DNA of 64,000 nucleotides from Diphasiastrum complanatum (Eukaryota; Streptophyta; Lycopodiopsida; Lycopodiales; Lycopodiaceae): NCBI GenBank assembly GCA_029204225.1, contig CM055103.1, positions 5,380,852 to 5,444,851 of the forward strand, read 5' to 3'. Made by a program: the position numbers and the translations under genes. Within the stretch, counting starts at the first letter, position 1. The number at the start of each line of letters is the position of its first letter. The notes under the pieces were generated by a model that did not search any database, was not told the DNA's origin, and worked only from the letters and a program-made list of their open reading frames with translations. Below, one piece after another: positions 58,312-64,000 of the stretch.

Positions 58312-59026
58312 TCAACTTAATGTAAGTACGCTATAAAGTACAATAGTTGTGTTATGCATTAAGTACCCGAATAATGATGTCACGCTATGGTCACTCCATT
58401 TGTATGTTGCTTGAAGGTTTAGAATAAGAATTGACGTAGCTAGTCTCGAAATGGATGCTCTTGGATACAAAGGAGCCTCTGCCTCCATGCACAATAGTTC
58501 ATCCACCTCAAATTGTTCATGATCTCCGTTTTCATTAGAAGATGCGTGCATAACATCATCCTCATTTGTTGCAAAGTAAGATTCAAATATATTGTGCATT
58601 GCTTCGTCGTGTTGCACCTCATCATCATCATCATCATTAGAATCAAGTTGATTACTCGTTTTTCCAATTGTATTTGCTTCGTGAATTTGTTTCGTTCTTT
58701 GTTCTCTCATGTCTATTAAAACTTGGCGTTGATTGTAACTAAACATCAGATGGATCAACTCCGTGGAATGGCATTTCGATTTATGGGATACACACATTAA
58801 ACAAATTCAATTAGTGACATATATAAATTGACGAATATTATAATAGGAAACAACCATGCATAGTTAACAAACTCAACGTCTTCCAATTCGATGGTTGACC
58901 CTCGTCTTTTAGTCCAAACTTCCACAAATGATTTTCAACAATGCGTCTTTCACGCATCTTTTGCCCATCACACTCGTCGCATGTGCACCATATTTTATCT
59001 TGAAAATAGTTTTCTGCGAGAAACAA
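58312..59026 (-). pseudogene. CACTA (TNP2-type) transposase, N-terminal part
   Basis: The upstream minus-strand frame (59026-58838) has WCTCDECDGQKMRERRIVEN then HLWKFGLKDEG, matching the N-terminal CxxC...HL domain of plant CACTA transposases. The next frame (58797-58312) has acidic repeats (SNDDDDDEVQHDEAMHNIFE) and then AEAPLYPRASISRLATSILI followed by NLQATYKWSDHS, the usual LYPG...S.L......LNLK......WS block that precedes the tnp2 catalytic domain. The catalytic domain is absent; the sequence runs out at about 58320. An intron probably separates the two frames. Confidence 0.7.
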
Positions 59027-59553
59027 ACATCAAGTAGATGTCACTTTACCACAATATTGGAAGTCATATTTAACCTACAGTAACAAAGTCTTTACGAACA
59101 AGAAAACATGCATGTTTTTTATTTACCTTGTTGACTTGAATAGTGTCTTTCATCGCTAGATTGATCTAAATGTAATCCATCTCTTTAAGATAAACTGCAT
59201 ATATGCACAAGTACAAAACAAATTATTGTATGCTTTGATTATTAGTTAGTATGATTCTTATGCGTTGTCACTTACATGATTCTTTTGCATCTAGTTGCAG
59301 GTTATAAACGCATTCCTATCTTTCTTTCTTTTTTATGACAAGTATGAAAGTTTAACTCCAATATGCATTAAAGTTTTGTCATTGGTTTTCATTTTTTTCT
59401 CCATTTCAATATGCATTAAAGATTTGTACTTGGTTTTCTTTTTTTCTTCATTTCAATATGCATTAAAGTTTTGTCATTGACTTTCTTTTTTTCTTCATTT
59501 TCAATATATTAGGAATTATTGTAATGTTTTGTATGTTTATGAATGTAGAAAAA

Positions 59554-59655
59554 CATGTCGGAATCTGGCAGTGGTGAAAGCTCGGGAGACTATGTCTCAA
59601 ATTTCTATGCGTCGTTATCTTTCGAGCAAAAAGCACAATTGCAAAAACTTGCTTA
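59554..59655 (+). CDS. Short ORF of 33 residues, possible exon
   Basis: MSESGSGESSGDYVSNFYAS followed by LSFEQKAQLQKLA and TAG. An AATGTAG acceptor-like site lies just upstream. The composition is protein-like, and a start of this kind is common in small transposon ORFs. Too short to assign. Confidence 0.25.
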
Positions 59656-60053
59656 GTCAAGATGAGGGTGCAGGTCTCTGACAAGCGGCCGCGGCTCTCG
59701 CACCTACCAAAAAGTCATCCCATCAATCCGTATTATGACGTGGGATCCTCCAGGTCACATAATCGCCAACCACAAAGGTTGGGTGGTTATGGACCACTTA
59801 TATTCTTTATGCCAATGCCATAAAGATTCACGAATGAGAATCTTTTGTGGTCTGGCACGAGAATCTTTTGTGGTCTAGTATGAGAAAAGGCAGACGACCA
59901 AAAAACGAAACCAACGACAATGTATTACAAAATTGTTGCTTTAATCTCGCAGTCTAGTCTCTAGATCTGATATGAACTAATTAAAGACCTAATCAACTAA
60001 ATCCTAATCTACTCGTCATCGTCATCGTGACGTCCGCTCTACACGAGCACAAG

Positions 60054-60660
60054 CTACAAGGACACATTAGTATTTAATGCTCTGATGGCAACTGCTTCGA
60101 TGGCATACTTAGATGCATTGGGTATGTCCATGAATTCCTTGGGAGTAGGTAGCCCGTAGAATAGGTGCATTGGTGAGGGCTTCACATGCGATGACACAAG
60201 CATACAGGATTGCCAGCTAGGCGCATCCAATAGATAGCCAAAATTTTGGACTGAAATGATTGCATCTGCATCTGTCAAAAAATATAGCTTGATTGGCGTA
60301 TCTACAAAATTAGATGAAAGTGGTATCCTTGATCATTGAAATTTATACCTTTCGTGGGTATGAAGCAGTTGCTCAAGAAGTGGGCAGCTCATTCACCGAA
60401 TCTCTGTTTGTAAAAACAATTTTACCATCTAATGGTGATCTCAGAGCTGTGCAGAACACTTCTTCAGAAATAGTGAAAAACTTGCCTCGACATGTACTTT
60501 GAAATCCACCCTCAGATACTCTGCGTGGATGGAATTCACGATCTCGGTACTTAACTTCAGACAAAATGACTGAAGGGTCCACTTTCAAATTGCCCAATCT
60601 GCATTGATCCAAAAAGGACTGGATTGATGTCAGGCGAATTCCTGCGCGTGCTTTCAGGGT
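60054..60660 (-). CDS. Unrecognised gene or gene fragment in two frames
   Basis: On the minus strand, GFRIELFFTLKARAGIRLTS opens a frame (Met at 60612 within it) that continues as DPSVILSEVKYRDREFHPRR and CRGKFFTISEEVFCTALRSP and stops at 60373. The second frame (60278-60054) reads MTDADAIISVQNFGYLLDAP and PTPKEFMDIPNASKYAIEAV. An intron of about 90 bases between them would make a protein of about 170 residues. Both halves have normal composition and no stops. No family is recognised, so it may be a host gene or a transposon accessory exon. Confidence 0.35.
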
Positions 60661-61065
60661 AAAGAAGAGCTCGATCCTAAAGCCATTGTGTCAAACAATT
60701 GACGACAACTCCACAAATTGCAATAGGTTGTAAGAGAATGTTTGATCGCAAAAATTTTGAGCGTAGGAAAGCACGGAAAACGCAAGAAGAAATGTGCGAG
60801 GAGAAAAATAGAAAAGGATTATGATATGCAGTGGCGGTGTGAAAAGGATGGACAACGTGTCATGGTGACATGACATCTGTCATTTCCATTATTAAGGGCG
60901 TGCATGGCTCAGAATTTCAAAAATATGAGTTTGACAAATCAAGGCTTAATGACTGTAAAGACGTTGGTGTGAAAGAAAAAAAATAAATGATACTAAAAAA
61001 ACAATATTTATTTTGATATGTAGACGTACACTGGGCCATCTTCTTTAATGAATGAATACAAAAGT
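60661..61065. other. Spacer without a supported gene
   Basis: AT-rich, non-coding; may contain the upstream region of the preceding minus-strand ORF. Confidence 0.4.
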
Positions 61066-61615
61066 AGGTCAAGAGATTCTCAAAAGATTTTCGAAAATAT
61101 GCTAGAAAGATTCTAGAAAGTTTTGCGAAACCTTCTCACAAGATTTTAAAAATAGAGAAACTAACGAAAGGTTCTCAAAAGAATTTAGTAAAGATACTAG
61201 AAAATTTCTCGAAATACTCTCAAACATAAAAATATCAATTACAGTACAAAAATCACTCAAAAGAATAATGCTAGAAAATTTCTTGAAAAATTGAAAAAAG
61301 ATGCTAGAAAAAATTCTAGACAGATTTTCAAAAGTTATTTGCAAGAAATTAAAACATGTTTTGATTACAAATTGAGTGTCGCGAAAAATTCTCGAAAACA
61401 CATTGAAAATGTCTTAAAAGATTTGTGGGAGAAATCTAGAAAAATTCTTGAAAAGTTTGAAGAATGATTTTAGAGAAATACTAGAAAGGTGATAGAAAAT
61501 TTCACGAAATTCTTTAAAAAGATAGGGGAAAAGTCGTGAACAATTCCAAAAAAGATAAAAGAAAATTCGCGATCAATTCTAGAAAAATACTAGAAAAGAG
61601 ATGAGAATAAAAAAA
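61066..61615. repeat. A-rich array of TTCTAGAA/TTCTCGAAA words
   Basis: For 550 bases the words ATTCTAGAAA, TTCTCGAAA, AAAGATT and GAAAATTTCT recur at irregular 10-25 base spacing. The open frame through it on the minus strand (61401-61102) is a by-product (Phe, Ser and Leu rich). Alternating GAA and TTC resemble heat-shock elements. Confidence 0.7.
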
Positions 61616-61639
61616 AAAAAATTTGGTCAAAGGGCATAT

Positions 61640-64000
61640 TTTTTTTAGTTTGGACCCATTAATTCATGTCAGTAATAGTTCGTCTTCAAGTGATTGGAGT
61701 TGTACAGAACCATTCTCAAACACCTCTATAACTTTATAGGGTCCAAGCCATCTCATATGAAGTTTTCCAGAGAACTTTTGATGTCGACTATTATAGATCA
61801 GTGCAAAGTCATCAGTTTTAAAATCACATTTTTTGATACGACTATCATATTTTTTCTTTCGTTGTTCCAGGATTTCCTCTGTTAATTTTTGTGAATTTGC
61901 ATGAGCTTCAGATAGTTCTTCAATAGTGGTCAACCTTTCGTTAATACTTTCTGCATCTGTTCGTTGAGCTTGAATACAAAAATTTGTCACGTCAAATTCA
62001 ATAGGCAAAATAGGATATATATCATAAGTAAGGAAATATGGTGTTTGCTTCGTCGTGATCTTTTTAGTGTTACGATAAGTCTAGAGAATTGAGGGCAATT
62101 TTTGATCCCAATCAGTCGTATGTGCAATAGTAATCTTGTTCAGGATCTTACATAATATTCCATTAGCTCTCTCAGCCAACACGTTTGGTTTTGGATTATA
62201 AGGGGTTGTCTTTCTCTGTTTAATCAGAAAATATGTTGTCAGCAGCCGTATTGTGTCATTTAGAAAATGCGTACCACGGTCACTTACTAGTTCAAGAGGA
62301 CAACCATATCTTGTGAATATAGTCTTGAATAAGAACATCGCGACAGTTTTCGCATCGTTTTGTTTCGTCACTTCTGCTTCAACGTTCTTTGTAGCATAAT
62401 CCGTTGCAACAAGAATATAATGACTTAGTATGTCGAGTCACAGGTTTGATTGGACCGACAAGTCAATCCCCCACTTCTCAAATGGTGCAAGAGGCAGGAT
62501 TGGCGTCAACGACCAACTCATTGCTTTATTGGCTTCCCTGATCTTTGGCACAAATCACACGAACGAATAAAATTGATACATCCTTGAACATAGTTGGCCA
62601 CCAGTACTTGGCAATCAATATTTTATTAACAGTATTCTTTAAAGCAAAGTGTCCGCCAGCATCCTCTGAATGTAAGACTTGAACAACCTTTTTAATATCT
62701 GCTATTTCGAGACATCTTCTTAGTTGATGATCAGCACCAAGCTTGTACAGGACATTGTTAATAATCGTATAAGGTGCTACCTTATATTGAGAAACTGTCT
62801 TTTTCTCCAAATCATAACCATCTGGATGTATCTGATCCTTGAGATAAGTAATGATATCAGAATATAACAATTTCGTAGATGAAATTTCAAATAGATTTTC
62901 GTCTAAGTTTTTCAGTTTTTCTCGTGTTGAGTCGCGATAGATAATCAGCATTCATATGATATTTTCCCTAGCGAAGTTCTACTTGATAAGTGAATTCCTG
63001 TAGAAGTAGAACCATCGAACAATTCGTCCTGACAAAATCTGGTTTATTACAAGATACTTTAGAGCATAGTGATCAACATGAAATGAAAGCATATCCCAAC
63101 AAATAATGTCGAAATTTCTTAACAGTGAAAATCATTCCAAGTGTTTCCCTTTCTGTAACCGAATAATTCTTCTCCGAGGCACTGAGTTGTCGACTCGCAT
63201 AGTATATGGGATGGTCTTTCTTCTAATCATCCTTCTGACTCAGACAAACGCCAATAGCAAATGCAGAAACATCAACATAACTATGAAATAAAATAGCCTA
63301 GTTGGGTGGTCTCAGAATATGATCATTGATCAATCTTTGCTTAAGTTCTTCGAACGCTTTCTGCTGTTTATTCATCCACAAGTATTCACTTGTTTCTTGA
63401 GTAGATGCGTAAGAGAAGCAGCAATAGAAGCATGATTTTGGATAAATCTCCAATAATAGCCGACATGTCCTAAGGAAGCTCTTAGTTCGTAGATTGGTTG
63501 GTATTTGGAGGTCCTTTATAAGCTTGACTTTATCTTGACTTCTATCCTTTGTTTGATATTCTATGTCCAAGTAAAATTCCTTCTTTCATACCGAAAAAAC
63601 ATTTTCTATGGATGAAGGGATAAACAAGTATTTTGACACCGTTTCAATGTAAGTTTTCAGCTTCTGTAGATGTGTCACTATATATATAGAAATAATCAAT
63701 AAGATTTCAAGAAAAATTCTTAGGAAGGCAACGAAAATTAACATCAGAATTCGCTAAAAAGTCAGGGTTCGTTGCAAAGACCAAAGGGCTTTTTGTTGTA
63801 GGCATAAGTGCCCCAATCCGTAGTGAACGTGGTCTTTGAACGATCCTCCTTTCTCACTCCAACCTGATTATAACCAGAGAAACCGTCATAGAAACTAACT
63901 ATCCTAGAATTATGTGCGTATGCACTAAATCTAAAACATGGAAATCAATTAACTCTCTATAGTCCTGGATCCAAATTGGGAGCCTTGGAACTTTCACATC
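61640..64000 (-). mobile_element. Decayed gypsy pol, running off the right edge
   Basis: Minus strand, from the right edge down: reverse transcriptase with SFYDGFSGYNQVG (about 63880), the connection with EELKQRLINDHILRPP (about 63320), RNase H traces, the zinc-finger part GGHFALKNTVNKILIAKYWW (about 62640), the integrase core (GCPLELVSDRGTHFLNDTI and KTTPYNPKPNVLAERANGIL, 62371-62081) and the integrase C-terminal part (KKYDSRIKKCDFKTDDFALI and GKLHMRWLGPYKV, 62008-61664). Wording is again of the non-chromoviral branch. Frameshifts and stops are many. The catalytic RT box is corrupted near 63690. Confidence 0.85.

Overview
The window is nuclear DNA of a land plant. Evidence: a spliced amino-acid permease of the plant BAT1/GABA-permease type, an intact plant-like cytosolic ribosomal protein S29 gene, many Ty1/copia and Ty3/gypsy retrotransposon remnants including chromoviruses with a chromodomain, CACTA-type transposon traces, tRNA-derived SINEs and very long (GA)n microsatellites. 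I cannot fix the lineage; the unusual transposase-like family at 52-55 kb makes me lean towards a seed-free plant, but this is an inference from memory and not a result.

Layout. 0.4-2.2 kb: 3' exons of an amino-acid transporter on the plus strand. 2.8-8.1 kb: a truncated minus-strand copia element abutting a decayed minus-strand gypsy element. 8.1-14.2 kb: a plus-strand gypsy element broken off inside its reverse transcriptase, an unrecognised ORF, then the 3' end of a decayed chromovirus with its LTR. 14.2-19.2 kb: mostly gene-free, but with one likely host gene (membrane-anchored small protein, 16.2-16.7 kb, minus) with G-box motifs upstream, and two tandem repeats. 19.5-19.9 kb: an endonuclease fragment of Helitron type. 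20-30 kb: a composite retrotransposon block: leader and gag of a gypsy element, a copia pol segment that itself carries an antisense copia scrap, then chromovirus RNase H, integrase and chromodomain, followed by two related LTRs and a second copy of the leader. 30-35 kb: gene-poor, with microsatellites and SINE heads.

35.57-35.74 kb: RPS29, the best-preserved gene of the window. 36-38 kb: a run of three hairpins, a 28-bp tandem repeat and an A-tailed retroposon-like block. 39.3-43.9 kb: the most puzzling unit, a multi-part, mutated coding region of unknown family flanked on both sides by GC-rich arrays of a roughly 10-12 bp motif carrying a repeated GC palindrome, and ending in a 56-bp-arm foldback. 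44.2-46.4 kb: an AT-rich desert, a minisatellite and a CACTA-like terminus with subterminal repeats. 47-50 kb: a decayed plus-strand copia element. 50-51.3 kb: inverted and tandem repeats. 51.9-54.9 kb: a broken gene of a poorly known transposase-like family with a D...D...HTHxxID signature. 55-64 kb: repeats, a gypsy integrase scrap, the N-terminal part of a CACTA TNP2-like transposase, one unrecognised ORF pair, an A-rich array of TTC/GAA motifs, and a minus-strand gypsy pol that runs off the right edge.

Overall only three genes look like ordinary host genes (permease, small membrane protein, RPS29). Nearly all else is mobile DNA. Many premature stops in these elements are TAG where CAG is expected or TGA where CGA is expected, which fits C-to-T decay of methylated CHG and CG sites. 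All coordinates were read by eye; ends of mobile elements are approximate.
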